From contig NZ_JAASAG010000002.1 in the NCBI RefSeq assembly GCF_012726265.1, positions 496,001-560,000 of the forward strand: DNA of 64,000 bases, in the 5' to 3' direction. The DNA is from Streptomyces sp. HNM0575. Lineage in GTDB: Bacteria; Actinomycetota; Actinomycetes; Streptomycetales; Streptomycetaceae. The notes under the pieces are model-generated. The model searched no databases and was not told the origin of the DNA. It worked only from the letters and a program-made list of their open reading frames with translations. Below, piece by piece: positions 18,243 to 28,046 of this stretch (position 1 is the first letter of the stretch; each line of letters opens with the position of its first letter). The position numbers and the translations under genes were made by a program.

Positions 18243-19232
18243 ATGACGGATGGTGCGGAATACGCGGGCGGCACGGCCGGAGGACCGGACACGGCAGACG
18301 GGCGGGACTCAACAGACGGGCCGGATACGGCGGAAGGGCCGGACGCGGCACCCGGAGAAGGCGGGCCGGGCGGGACACCCGGGGGAACCGGCCCGGCACG
18401 TACGGCCGGGACGGGCTGGGGCGGGGAGCCGGAGACCTCCGACAGCCTCAGGACGTTCGGGGCGGTGGTCCAGGCGTTCCGCGAGCACGCGGGGCTCACG
18501 CAGGAGGAGTTCGCGCCGAGGGTGCAGTACTCGCGGCAGACGGTGGCCTCCATCGAGCAGGGACGGCGGTTCCCGCAGCGGGACTTCATCGAGCGGGCGG
18601 AGCATGTTCTGGGCGCCTTCGGCGCGCTGCGCAAGGCGGCCCAGCATCTGTCGCGGCAGCCCGGGCTGGCCTCCTGGTTCCGCCAGTGGGCGCAGCTGGA
18701 GGCGGGAGCGGTCAGCCTCTACACATACGAATGCCGGGTGGTGCCGGGCCTGTTGCAGACGGAGGCGTATGCGCGGGCGGTGACGTTGAGCGTCCCGCCG
18801 CCGCCCGGTCCGGAGGAGGTCGAGGAGCGCGTGACGGCCCGTATCGCGAGGCAGGAGCTGCTGCACCGCAGGCGGCCGATCGCGCTCAGCTTCATCATCG
18901 AGCAGGCCGTGATCGAGCGGCGCACGGGCGGCGCCGAGGCGACACGGGCGCTCATCGACCATCTGCTGGGCTGCGCCGAACTGCCGAACGTCGAGCTTCA
19001 GTTGATGCCGCTGTGCCAGCCGGACCACGCGGGCACCGACGGGTCGATGCAGCTTCTGGAGGCCCCCGACAACCGATGGCTGGGCTACTCGGAGGGGCAG
19101 CAGACGGGCCAACTGCTGTCCGACACAAAAGACATCAGCGTGCTCCACCAGCGATATGCCAGGATGCGATCACAGGCTCTGACCCCGACGGACTCTGCGA
19201 GCCTGCTGACGCGATTGCGAGGAGCGCTATGA
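18243..19232 (+). CDS. WhiJ-like XRE-family regulator (HTH plus DUF5753)
   Basis: 329 residues. Residues 1-~65 are a repetitive Gly/Asp/Thr/Pro leader (units like TADGRDSTDGPD). The helix-turn-helix follows (FREHAGLTQEEFAPRVQYSRQTVASIEQGRRFP), then a C-terminal domain of the DUF5753 type (ASWFRQWAQLEAGAVSLYTYE, VPGLLQTEAYARAV, PLCQPDHAGTDGSM). The family acts with a DUF397 partner to control development or stress genes. Its stop overlaps the start of the DUF397 gene (ATGA), a translationally coupled pair. The start is uncertain because the leader carries no motif; a GTG/ATG nearer the HTH cannot be excluded. Confidence 0.9.
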   Translation: MTDGAEYAGGTAGGPDTADGRDSTDGPDTAEGPDAAPGEGGPGGTPGGTGPARTAGTGWGGEPETSDSLRTFGAVVQAFREHAGLTQEEFAPRVQYSRQTVASIEQGRRFPQRDFIERAEHVLGAFGALRKAAQHLSRQPGLASWFRQWAQLEAGAVSLYTYECRVVPGLLQTEAYARAVTLSVPPPPGPEEVEERVTARIARQELLHRRRPIALSFIIEQAVIERRTGGAEATRALIDHLLGCAELPNVELQLMPLCQPDHAGTDGSMQLLEAPDNRWLGYSEGQQTGQLLSDTKDISVLHQRYARMRSQALTPTDSASLLTRLRGAL

Positions 19233-19549
19233 GCACCGGCGAACTGACCTGGTTCAAGTCCAGCTACAGCGGATCCGAGGGCGACAACTGCCTTGAAGTC
19301 GCCCTCTCCTGGTTCAAGTCCAGCTACAGCGGCTCGCAGGGCGACAGCTGCCTCGAAGTCGCCCTCTCCTGGCACAAGTCCAGCTACAGCGGCTCGCAGG
19401 GCGACGACTGCGTGGAGGTGGCCGCCTGCCCGGAGACCGTGCACGTACGGGACTCCAAGGACACCGCCCTCCCCGGCCTGGCGCTCTCCCCCGAGGCCTG
19501 GTCGGCCTTCGTCGCCCACGCGGCACACGAGGCACGCGCGGACGCCTGA
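19229..19549 (+). CDS. DUF397 protein with its core repeated three times
   Basis: 106 residues. The DUF397 core W(F/H)KSSYSGSxGDxCxEVA occurs three times in tandem with an exact 20-residue (60-base) period, starting near residues 8, 28 and 48. It is followed by the usual C-terminal part (VHVRDSKDTALPGLALSPEAWSAFV). Ordinary family members carry one core in about 60-80 residues. It is coupled to the XRE gene by an ATGA overlap. DUF397 proteins are thought to bind and control the XRE partner, in toxin-antitoxin-like pairs in some cases; the effect of triplication is unknown. Confidence 0.92.
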   Translation: MSTGELTWFKSSYSGSEGDNCLEVALSWFKSSYSGSQGDSCLEVALSWHKSSYSGSQGDDCVEVAACPETVHVRDSKDTALPGLALSPEAWSAFVAHAAHEARADA

Positions 19550-19577
19550 CGCGCCCGCACCCCGCACACCGACCGGC

Positions 19578-20072
19578 TCAGCCCTTCTCCCGCCCGTCGC
19601 GGGCCAGTTGGGAGTTGACGGCCTGCGCGGCGCGATCGGCGTCGTCGATGGTGATGACGAACTCCCTGCCGCTGTTGAGCCGGAGGAACAGCGCATCCCC
19701 GCCGCGCAGCGAGATCGCGGTGCGGCGGGGACGCCAGCGGTAGCCCCAGCCGCCGAGCTGGAGCGGACGCGCGCGCTTCGCGGAGGCCTCGGCAATGCGG
19801 GCGAGCGGTATGCGGCGGCGCATCGGCGGGATGATGGCCGAACGGACGGTGACGCCGAAGGCGTTCACGTGCACCCGCACCGAGCCGAGGGCGAACAGCG
19901 CCACCGCACCGACGAGCGCCCCGACATGGGCGAAGACCTCGTCGGGATAGATCGGAGCCAGCACGAGGAAGACCAGCACCAGCACGGCGCCGCCGATCAT
20001 CATCCCCGGAGCGGCGACACCGCCGCTCCACTCCACGGGCCCGCCGCCCCTGTCCCGCACGCTCTCGCTCAT
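19578..20072 (-). CDS. Two-span membrane protein with PH-like domain
   Basis: 164 residues from the ATG at 20072. Two hydrophobic stretches (about 25-48 and 52-70) are followed by a soluble beta-rich part, VHVNAFGVTVRSAIIPPMRRRIPLARI and GGDALFLRLNSGREFVITIDD, typical of bacterial PH-like domains on membrane proteins of actinomycetes. The function is unknown. It is convergent with the DUF397 gene. Confidence 0.75.
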   Translation of the reverse strand: MSESVRDRGGGPVEWSGGVAAPGMMIGGAVLVLVFLVLAPIYPDEVFAHVGALVGAVALFALGSVRVHVNAFGVTVRSAIIPPMRRRIPLARIAEASAKRARPLQLGGWGYRWRPRRTAISLRGGDALFLRLNSGREFVITIDDADRAAQAVNSQLARDGREKG

Positions 20073-20272
20073 GTCCTCGTCCCGTTCGTTCCCTCTCGCG
20101 GTACGGCGCCGTCGCACCGCCGCAGCGGCCGGCACCCCTGTGCGGCGCCTCCCCGCTCACGGCGGCGGCAATCTCCCCGGCGCTCATCGGATGCCGCGGG
20201 CTCGGAGGCCCGGTGGGCGAAGGGCACACGAGAACTTCGTACGGACTGAGGACTTCGTACGGACATGACGGA

Positions 20273-20308
20273 GCCCGCTGAGGATTTCTGCTGAACTCCT
20301 CAGCGGGC
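20273..20308. terminator. Hairpin terminator after the secreted-protein gene
   Basis: Perfect 12-base arms GCCCGCTGAGGA (20273-20284) and TCCTCAGCGGGC (20297-20308) with a 12-base loop. It lies downstream of the minus-strand secreted-protein gene, beyond the tandem repeat. Confidence 0.65.
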
Positions 20309-20369
20309 CTTGGGGGTTCGGCTCAGGAACCCGGTCCTTGGAGCGGGTCCGGAATTCCGGTCAGGAATC

Positions 20370-20422
20370 CCGGTCCAGCCGGTTCAGCCGGTTCAGCCGG
20401 TTCAGCCGGTTCAGCCGGTCCG
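20370..20422. repeat. GGTTCAGCC tandem repeat
   Basis: Four exact copies of the 9-mer GGTTCAGCC (20381-20416), flanked by variant copies with GGTCC. It is non-coding and lies between the secreted-protein stop and its hairpin. Confidence 0.85.
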
Positions 20423-20456
20423 GAAACCGGCTCCTTTCCCGGCCCGGAAACCCGGA

Positions 20457-20864
20457 TCAGCGACCGTACGCACCGCCGCGCACCGCACGCGTACCGGCCG
20501 GGCAGTGAATGGCCACACGCTTCGAACCGCTCAGTGCCGGCGTGACGTAGCGGACGCGGTTCGAGCAGTCGGCGAACGCCCGCCAGTACGTGCCCGAACA
20601 CGAGATGCCGAACGTCCGGCCCGAGATGTAGGCGCCCCAGCAGCGCAGGGACGCGGCCGAGACCGGCGGATCCACGTAGGAGCCGCCCGGCGACTGGAAA
20701 GCGATCCCGCTGCTCCTGGCACCGGTGCGCAGGTCGGTCTGCGTGTACGTGCCGTCGCCCCAGTATGGGGAGTGTGCTTGGGCAGAAGGCGCCATCACTC
20801 CGCCGAACCCGAGCGCCAGCGCGGCACTCGCTCCCAGCACTGCCAGAGATTTTTTGATCTTCAC
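20457..20864 (-). CDS. Small secreted protein with four cysteines, family not recognised
   Basis: 135 residues. A GTG start is followed by a textbook Sec signal, VKIKKSLAVLGASAALALGFGG, with cleavage likely after PSAQA-H. The mature part (~105 residues) has four Cys (in RCWGAY, ISCSGTYW, FADCSNR, AIHCPAGT), so two disulfides are likely. It is rich in Gly, Ser, Tyr and Arg. No family is recognised. The upstream ~250 bases are unusually AT-rich for this genome, which often marks a developmentally timed gene, but that is inference. Confidence 0.78.
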   Translation of the reverse strand: MKIKKSLAVLGASAALALGFGGVMAPSAQAHSPYWGDGTYTQTDLRTGARSSGIAFQSPGGSYVDPPVSAASLRCWGAYISGRTFGISCSGTYWRAFADCSNRVRYVTPALSGSKRVAIHCPAGTRAVRGGAYGR

Positions 20865-21123
20865 TTCTGTCTCTCGCTTTCTCGTTGCTCGGCCGGCTTG
20901 GCCGAAAGCCCCGTGAAGGGCTGCGCTCAGATTCACCACCGAACGGCAACGAAACAAGAGAACTCGATTCTGCTGACGATATGCATTTGAATTCCACGAC
21001 GGCCGCGGGGCTTTGTGCCCAGTTGCAGAACCGATTCGCCAACTGACGGCCCCCAGCGCTGATTTCACTCGCACGAGCCACCGCGCTCGCGCTGGCCGCG
21101 AACCGGACGCGTGTGCCGCCGCG

Positions 21124-21936
21124 TCAGCGAGCGGCGAGGAGGACGGCCAGGGCGATGGCGCCGAGGAGGGCCGGGGCCGCGATCTCGTACGCCCAGCGGA
21201 CGGTGACCCCGCCCTGGGCGGAGGGGCTGTCGCCGTGGTCCGCGGCGAGGGCGCGCAGTTCGTCTATCGCCTGGTCCGACGGGGCCCGGTGCTCGCCACC
21301 GTCGTCACCGGGCACGCCGCCCAGTCCGAACAGGCCCACGGGACGGGCCGGGGCGGCGGCGGTGGTGCCGTCGGCGGCGGCGCGGGCCGCGCGCTCGGTG
21401 CGGCGGAAGGCGCGGTTGCGGGCGCGCAGGGAGACCGGGATCGACCACAACTGGTACTTGCCGCCGCCGGCGACGAGGACCTCGCTGGAGTATCCGGAAC
21501 GCACGCCCTCGACGGTGCCCCACGGGACGTCGACGGTGCGGAAGGGGTTGCGTACGCGGAGCCGCTGCGCGCTCGCGTAGACCGCGGGACGCAGCGTGAA
21601 GGCCACCACGAGCGGGACCGCGAACACGAGGCCCGCGAGCGCGGTCAGGCGGGTGTGGCCGTCGCCGCTGACCACGGCGTCCGTGCCGAGCCATGCGGCG
21701 AGGAGCAGCAGCAGGACCCCGGCGGCGAGGGAGCCGGGCGAGCGGTAGCAGCGGTCGGCGTACGCGGGCGGCTCGGGCGGCGGGGGCCCGGCCGCGGGCT
21801 CGGCCGCCGCCTCGGGCGCGGGGGCGGGCTCGGGAGTGGCCGGGGGGCGTGCGTCGCCGCCGGGTGCGGACGCGGACCCGTCGTCCTGGCCATGCCGTGA
21901 CTCGCGCTCGCGCTCGGATCGGGGCTCGCTACTCAT
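21124..21936 (-). CDS. Membrane protein with PH-like domain and acidic leader
   Basis: 270 residues. A disordered Pro/Ala/Glu leader (~1-60) is followed by two close membrane spans (about 68-88 and 95-118). A PH-like segment comes next (LRVRNPFRTVDVPWGTVEGVRSG, GGGKYQLWSIPVSLRARNRAF), then a soluble region, and a last C-terminal span (WAYEIAAPALLGAIALAVLLAA). ATG at 21936 chosen; the frame upstream runs through a repeat. The function is unknown. From memory it matches the conserved gene just before deoC in S. coelicolor. Confidence 0.78.
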   Translation of the reverse strand: MSSEPRSERERESRHGQDDGSASAPGGDARPPATPEPAPAPEAAAEPAAGPPPPEPPAYADRCYRSPGSLAAGVLLLLLAAWLGTDAVVSGDGHTRLTALAGLVFAVPLVVAFTLRPAVYASAQRLRVRNPFRTVDVPWGTVEGVRSGYSSEVLVAGGGKYQLWSIPVSLRARNRAFRRTERAARAAADGTTAAAPARPVGLFGLGGVPGDDGGEHRAPSDQAIDELRALAADHGDSPSAQGGVTVRWAYEIAAPALLGAIALAVLLAAR

Positions 21937-22519
21937 GGGGCCCGATTCTGCCGGACGGCCCCCACGCCGGACGTTGCGGCTCGGCATCGATCCACGAGTC
22001 GCGGTCGAGCCACGGGTCGGGGTCGAGCCACGGGTCGCCATCGATCCGCGGGTCGGGGGTCTCCCTGCGGGGGGCTGCGTGCGGGGGTCCCGCGCCAGGG
22101 CTCTGCCTGCGGGGATCTCTCCCCGCCGGGGCGTCCGCCTGCGGAAGTCCTTGCGCAGAGGCCTCTGCCTGCCGGGGTCTCTCCCCGGCGGGGTCTCGCG
22201 CCGCCGAGGTCTCGCGCCGGAGGCTCCGCCCCCGAGTCCCGGGCCCGCCGCGCAACTCCGCGTCCCGCGCGGCCCTCACACGCGCCGCCTCCCGGGCCCG
22301 TGGCCCAGCCCGTCCGCTCCGAGTCCCGGACTCCCGGGCCCGCCGCGGGTACTCCGCGGCTCGGGGCCTCTGCGTGCGGGGCGCTGCGTGCGGGGCCGTC
22401 CGCCCCCGAGTCCCGGACCTCCGGGCCAGCCGCGGGACTCCGTCCCGCGATGCCCCCGGGCCCGTGGCCCGGCCCCGTGATCCCCCGCATCCCGTATGCG
22501 ATGGCCCCTACCGACGGCG
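21937..22519. other. 583-bp intergenic region with degenerate repeats
   Basis: At 21981-22055 four imperfect copies of an 18-base unit (CGATCCACGAGTCG-like, CGAGCCACGGGTCG) occur. The remainder is built from short GCCTGCGGGG/CTCCCCG-type words that can pair with each other. All frames are open but low-complexity. No gene is supported. Confidence 0.5.
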
Positions 22520-22532
22520 CTACGCGTGTAGA
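22519..22532. promoter_or_regulatory. Palindromic operator upstream of deoC
   Basis: CTACGCGTGTAG (22520-22531) differs from the pnp and add copies by one base. It ends one base before the -10 box, so a bound repressor would block RNA polymerase. Confidence 0.68.
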
Positions 22533-22538
22533 TATGCT
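22533..22538 (+). promoter_or_regulatory. -10 box of deoC (leaderless)
   Basis: TATGCT followed by six bases and a GTG at 22545. Confidence 0.5.
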
Positions 22539-22544
22539 CCTCTG

Positions 22545-23594
22545 GTGACCATGTCTTCAGCGTCCACAGCCCCGGCGTCACCCGCCACGGCGTCGACCGC
22601 CGCAGCCTCCGCCTTCGCGGACGTGACCGCTTCCGAATCCGCCCTGCGCCGCTGGCTCCACGGCCTGCCCGGCGTCGACGCGGTCGGCCTCGAAGCGCGC
22701 GCGGCGACCCTCGGCACGCGTTCCATCAAGACGACGGCCAAGGCGTACGCCCTCGACCTCGCGATCTCGATGATCGATCTGACCACCCTCGAAGGGGCGG
22801 ACACCCCGGGCAAGGTGCGGTCCCTGTGCGCCAAGGGCGCCAACCCCGATCCCAGCGACCGCACCACGCCCCAAGTCGCCGCGATCTGCGTCTACTCCGA
22901 CATGGCGGCCGTCGCCAAGCGGGCCCTCGCCGCGGGCGGCGGCGAGCGGATCAAGGTCGCCTCGGTCGCGACCGCGTTCCCCTCCGGCCGCGCCGCGCTC
23001 TCCGTGAAGCTCGCCGACACCCGTGAGGCCGTGGCCGCGGGCGCCGACGAGATCGACATGGTGATCGACCGCGGCGCGTTCCTCGCGGGCGGCTACGGCA
23101 AGGTCTTCGATGAGATCCAGGCGGTGAAGGACGCGTGCAGGCGGCCCGCTGGGGGCCCCACCCAGGCCGCAGGCTCTGGGGGAGGATCGGCGCATCTGAA
23201 GGTGATCTTCGAGAACGGCGAGCTGTCGACGTACGACAACATCCGCCGCGCCTCCTGGCTCGCGATGCTCGCGGGCGCCGACTTCATCAAGACCTCGACC
23301 GGCAAGGTCGCCGTGAACGCCACGCTGCCCGGCACGCTGCTGATGCTGGAGGCCGTGCGCGACTTCCGCGCCGCCACCGGCACGCAGATCGGCGTGAAGC
23401 CCGCGGGCGGCATCCGCACGGCCAAGGACGCCGTGCGCTACCTGGTCGTCGTCAACGAGACGGCCGGGCCGGACTGGCTGAGCCCGGACTGGTTCCGCTT
23501 CGGCGCCTCCAGCCTGCTCAACGACCTGCTGATGCAGCGCCAGAAGCTGAGCACCGGCCGCTATTCCGGTCCCGACTACGTGACGGTGGACTGA
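22545..23594 (+). CDS. deoC: Deoxyribose-phosphate aldolase
   Basis: 349 residues. DERA fold with the Schiff-base lysine in ADFIKTSTGK, the partner lysine in IGVKPAGGIRTAKDA, and the Asp/Glu region EIDMVIDRGAFLAGGYG. It cleaves 2-deoxyribose-5-phosphate to acetaldehyde and glyceraldehyde-3-phosphate. The product acetaldehyde can be taken by the aldehyde dehydrogenase that follows after 22 bases. The N-terminal ~30 residues are an Ala/Ser/Thr leader. A loop near residues 200-215 (RPAGGPTQAAGSGGGSAH) is encoded by a palindromic GC-rich element (23143-23189) and is not part of the normal fold. GTG start set by the TATGCT box. Confidence 0.93.
   Translation: MTMSSASTAPASPATASTAAASAFADVTASESALRRWLHGLPGVDAVGLEARAATLGTRSIKTTAKAYALDLAISMIDLTTLEGADTPGKVRSLCAKGANPDPSDRTTPQVAAICVYSDMAAVAKRALAAGGGERIKVASVATAFPSGRAALSVKLADTREAVAAGADEIDMVIDRGAFLAGGYGKVFDEIQAVKDACRRPAGGPTQAAGSGGGSAHLKVIFENGELSTYDNIRRASWLAMLAGADFIKTSTGKVAVNATLPGTLLMLEAVRDFRAATGTQIGVKPAGGIRTAKDAVRYLVVVNETAGPDWLSPDWFRFGASSLLNDLLMQRQKLSTGRYSGPDYVTVD
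23143..23189. repeat. REP-like palindromic insertion inside deoC
   Basis: CTGGGGGCCCCACCC and GCTCTGGGGGAGG flank a short centre, the look of the small palindromic elements often scattered in Streptomyces genomes. It keeps the reading frame and adds about 15-18 residues to a surface loop. Confidence 0.55.
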
Positions 23595-23616
23595 GGGGAC
23601 GAGGGGACTGAGACGG

Positions 23617-25048
<1,432 letters not shown>

Positions 25049-25059
<11 letters not shown>

Positions 25060-26128
25060 AGCGAAGCGGAAGACGGCGAAGGCAGCGCAGTCCGGAGAGC
25101 CCGGGAAGGCGGCTACGTCCGGGACGGGCGCGCGGGCCGCGAAGTCCTCGGCCGCCAAGTCACCGGCCCCCAAGTCACCGGCCCCCAAGTCACCGGCGAC
25201 CGCGCGGACTTCGGGCCGTACGCCGGTCGGTGCGGCGCGCGGCCGGGTCGACGTGCTGAAGACCTACAAGCTCTTCATCGGCGGCAAGTTCCCGCGCAGC
25301 GAGAGCGGACGGGTGTACGAGGTGACCGACTCCGAGGGCAACTGGCTAGCCAACGCACCCCAGTCGTCCCGCAAGGACGCGCGCGACGCGGTCGCCGCCG
25401 CGCGCAAGGCGTTCGGCGGCTGGTCGGGCGCCACGGCCTACAACCGCGGGCAGATCCTGTACCGGGTCGCGGAGATGCTGGAGGGACGGCGGGAGCAGTT
25501 CGCCGCCGAAGTGGCCGCGGCGGAAGGGCTGTCGGCGCCGGCGGCGGCCGCGCAGGTGGACGCGGCCGTCGACCGCTGGGTCTGGTACGCGGGCTGGTCC
25601 GACAAGATCGCCCAGGTCGCGGGCGGCGCCAACCCCGTCGCCGGGCCGTTCTTCAACCTCTCAACTCCTGAGCCGACGGGCGTCGTCGCCGTGCTGGCGC
25701 CGCAGGAGTCCTCCTTCCTGGGGCTGGCCTCGGTGCTCGCCCCGGTGATCGTCACGGGCAACACGGCGGTGCTGGTCCCCTCGGAGCGCGCGCCGCTGCC
25801 CGCCCTGTCGCTGTCGGAGGTCCTGGCGACCTCGGACCTCCCCGGCGGTGTGGTCAACGTGCTGTCGGGCCGTACGAGGGAGGTCGGGGCGACGCTCGCC
25901 GCGCACCAGGACGTCAACGCCCTGGATCTGGCGGGCACTTCGGGCTACCCGGAGCTGGCGAAGGAGCTGGAGACGGCCGCGGCGGAGAACCTGAAGCGGG
26001 TGCTGCGCCCGGACGAGGACGGCGGCGAGGACGGCGGCGAGGGCGCCGGCTGGTCCGCCGACCCCGGTACGCACCGGCTGCTCGCCTTCCTGGAGACGAA
26101 GACGGTCTGGCACCCGATCGGGGTGTGA
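25049..26128 (+). CDS. Half-length aldehyde dehydrogenase-like protein lacking the catalytic domain
   Basis: 359 residues. After a Lys/Ala/Pro-rich leader with the repeat KSPAP, the cofactor half of an ALDH is seen (FIGGKFPRSESGRVYEV, YNRGQILYRVAEMLEGR, VLAPQESSFLGLASVLAPVIVTGN, SERAPLPALSLSEVL, DLAGTSGY). The chain then ends with NLKRVLR..., where an active enzyme would have LELGGK, and there is no nucleophilic Cys half. The stop is clean and the frame intact, so it is a designed short protein, not an obvious recent truncation. It overlaps the active ALDH gene, which suggests a structural or regulatory partner. Confidence 0.85.
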
Positions 26129-26334
26129 CGGCGCGGGCCGTGGCCGGGCCGAGGCGGCGGGAGCCGCGGCGGCGGCTGAGGAAAACGGGAGCCGAGGCAA
26201 CGGGGGCCGGTGCAACGGGGGCCGAGGCAACGGGCGCCGGGGCAACGGCGGTTGAGGGCTGAGGCGACAGCCGCTGAGGCAATGACCCGTACACCGGGTC
26301 ACGCGGGCGCGGGAATGGCCGACAATGGTCTCTC
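26129..26334. other. Intergenic region with 15-base tandem repeat
   Basis: Four near-exact copies of a 15-mer of the type ACGGGGGCCGAGGCA occupy 26185-26244. The rest, up to the uridine kinase GTG, should hold its promoter (GACAAT at 26321). No gene. Confidence 0.6.
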
Positions 26335-26970
26335 GTGACCGAACCCGCCGACATACCGCGCTCGCCCCGCGTCATTCTGCTCACCGGGCCCTCGGGGTCC
26401 GGGAAGTCCCGGCTCTCCGCGCGCAGCGGGCTGCCCGTGATGCGTCTCGACGACTTCTACAAGGAGGGCGGCGATCCGACGCTGCCCCAACTCCCGCACG
26501 GCATCGGCGTGGACTGGGACTCGCCCGCGTCCTGGGACGCGGACGCCGCCGTCAGCGCGGTGCGGGAGCTGTGCGCGACGGGGCGTACGACCGTGCCGCT
26601 GTACGACATCGCGCTGAGCGCCCGCGTCGGCCGGGAGACGCTCACGCTCGACGGAGCGGGGCTGTTCATCGCGGAGGGCATCTTCGCCGCGGACGTAGCG
26701 GACCGCTGCCGTGAACTCGGCCTGCTCGCCGACGCGATCTGCCTGCGCGGGCGGCCGTCGACGACGTTCCGGCGCCGGCTGCTGCGGGATCTGCGCGAGG
26801 GGCGCAAGTCGGCGCGGTTCCTGCTGCGGCGGGGCTGGCGGCTGATGCGGGCCGAGGAGGCGATCGTCGCGCGGCACCGGGAGCTGGGCGCGTACCCGTG
26901 CGCACGGGACGAGGCGGCGGAGCGGATCAGACGGCTGCGCGAGGCACGTACGGCACGTACGGCGATGTGA
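26335..26970 (+). CDS. udk: Uridine kinase family P-loop protein
   Basis: 211 residues. P-loop VILLTGPSGSGKSRLSARSG, then MRLDDFYKEGGDP, WDSPASWDADA, VPLYDIALSAR and FIAEGIFAADV, the order of motifs in uridine/cytidine kinases. It phosphorylates uridine or cytidine to the monophosphate, a salvage step that competes with catabolism by the nearby deoA/cdd products. GTG start. A clear hairpin terminator follows. It shares its neighbourhood, but not the CTACGCGCGTAG operator, with the catabolic genes. Confidence 0.85.
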   Translation: MTEPADIPRSPRVILLTGPSGSGKSRLSARSGLPVMRLDDFYKEGGDPTLPQLPHGIGVDWDSPASWDADAAVSAVRELCATGRTTVPLYDIALSARVGRETLTLDGAGLFIAEGIFAADVADRCRELGLLADAICLRGRPSTTFRRRLLRDLREGRKSARFLLRRGWRLMRAEEAIVARHRELGAYPCARDEAAERIRRLREARTARTAM

Positions 26971-26984
26971 GGAACGGAGAAAGG

Positions 26985-27033
26985 GAGAGAGCGGGTTCGG
27001 GCAGACCCCCCGGTTGCCCGTCCCCGCTCTCTC
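26985..27033. terminator. Hairpin between udk and sigQ
   Basis: Outer arms GAGAGAGCGGG (26985-26995) and CCCGCTCTCTC (27023-27033), plus an inner CGGGCA/TGCCCG pairing. It follows udk; sigQ is convergent about 170 bases further on. Confidence 0.7.
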
Positions 27034-27204
27034 GTTCCCGTCCCCCCGGACGGGTCCCCGTGTTTCCCCTCTGTTCCCCCGTGATCCCCCGCCCCCGAGG
27101 GGCTCCCCCGCCCCTCATCCCGAGGACGTCAAGGGCCCATCCCCCGGCCCTCGTTCCTCGGTGTCTCAAATGCCCGGGGCTTCGGATCCCCGGAACTCCG
27201 TGCG

Positions 27205-27963
27205 TCAGGCGACCAGTTCGCCGAAGCTCTCCTCCTGGTCCCTGCCGAAGCTGAGCACTTCGTCGTCGCGCAGGCGGCGCAGCGAACGCCAGATGCTGCT
27301 CTTCACCGTGCCGACGCTGATGTTGAGTATGTCCGCGATCTCCGGGTCCGTACGGCCCTCGTAGTAGCGCAGCACCAGCATCGTGCGCTGGAGTTCGGGC
27401 AGCCGGGCGAGCGCCTGCCAGAGCACGGTGCGCAGCTCGGTGCCGCGCATCGCGTCCTGGTCGCCGGCGGTCTCCGGCAGCTCCTCCGTCGGGTACTCGT
27501 TGAGCTTGCGGCGGCGCCACGCGCTGATGTGCAGGTTCGTCATGGTGCGGCGCAGATAGCCGCCGAGGGCCGCCTTGTCGCTGATCCGGTGCCATGCGCG
27601 GTACGTGGAGAACAGCGCGCTCTGGAGCAGGTCCTCGGCCTCGAAGCGGTCGCCCGTGAGGTGGTAGGCGGTGGCGTACAGGGAGGCGCGGCGCTCGCGT
27701 ACGTAGGCTGTGAACTCCGCCTCCGACGCGGCCTCTTGCCGTGCTCCCGGCTCCTCCCTGTACTCACCGTCCCCCGCGCTTCGGGCCTCCCCTCGAAGGC
27801 CCTCCACCGCTGTGATGTGCGGCGGCCGTGCACGCCCGGACGAATGGACGCACCCTCGCCCGATCGTTCCGGACTTCTCGGCGGCGTGGCCTGCCGGAAC
27901 CGACGGGGTGTGCAGGCGCGTGTGAATGACTGCGCTGAGGTTCTCGCTGTGCAGTGTGTTCAT
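27205..27963 (-). CDS. sigQ: RNA polymerase ECF sigma factor SigQ
   Basis: 252 residues. An N-terminal extension of ~75 residues without motifs precedes sigma region 2 (ATAYHLTGDRFEAEDLLQSA, FSTYRAWHRISDKAALGGY) and region 4 (LARLPELQRTMLVLRYYEGR, PEIADILNISVGTVKSSIWR). This is the SigE-like small sigma class. It is divergent from afsQ1 with a shared upstream region holding an AfsQ1 box. In S. coelicolor sigQ is controlled by AfsQ1 and antagonises antibiotic production (from memory). ATG at 27963 chosen for its strong GAGGGGGG ribosome site 8 bases upstream. Confidence 0.92.
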   Translation of the reverse strand: MNTLHSENLSAVIHTRLHTPSVPAGHAAEKSGTIGRGCVHSSGRARPPHITAVEGLRGEARSAGDGEYREEPGARQEAASEAEFTAYVRERRASLYATAYHLTGDRFEAEDLLQSALFSTYRAWHRISDKAALGGYLRRTMTNLHISAWRRRKLNEYPTEELPETAGDQDAMRGTELRTVLWQALARLPELQRTMLVLRYYEGRTDPEIADILNISVGTVKSSIWRSLRRLRDDEVLSFGRDQEESFGELVA

Positions 27964-28046
27964 CTTGCGCCCCCCTCGGGCAAACCTGGTCGCTCGCTGA
28001 TGACGTACACACTGCACGGCCGATTTCATCGCCAGGTCCCCCGACT

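Larger units (their letters stand above)
20073..20456. other. Intergenic region with tandem repeat and hairpin
   Basis: 384 bases without a supported gene. It contains two copies of ACTTCGTACGGAC (near 20234 and 20252), a strong hairpin (20273-20308) and a 9-base tandem repeat (20370-20422). Confidence 0.6.

Noticed and set aside
19249-19430. Regular 60-base repeats resembling a CRISPR array
   Set aside because: The repeats are in frame inside a DUF397 gene with no distinct spacers and no cas genes nearby.
21937-22519. Open frames on both strands upstream of deoC
   Set aside because: Low-complexity repeats, no motifs, and they overlap each other; the deoC start is fixed by a -10 box and operator.
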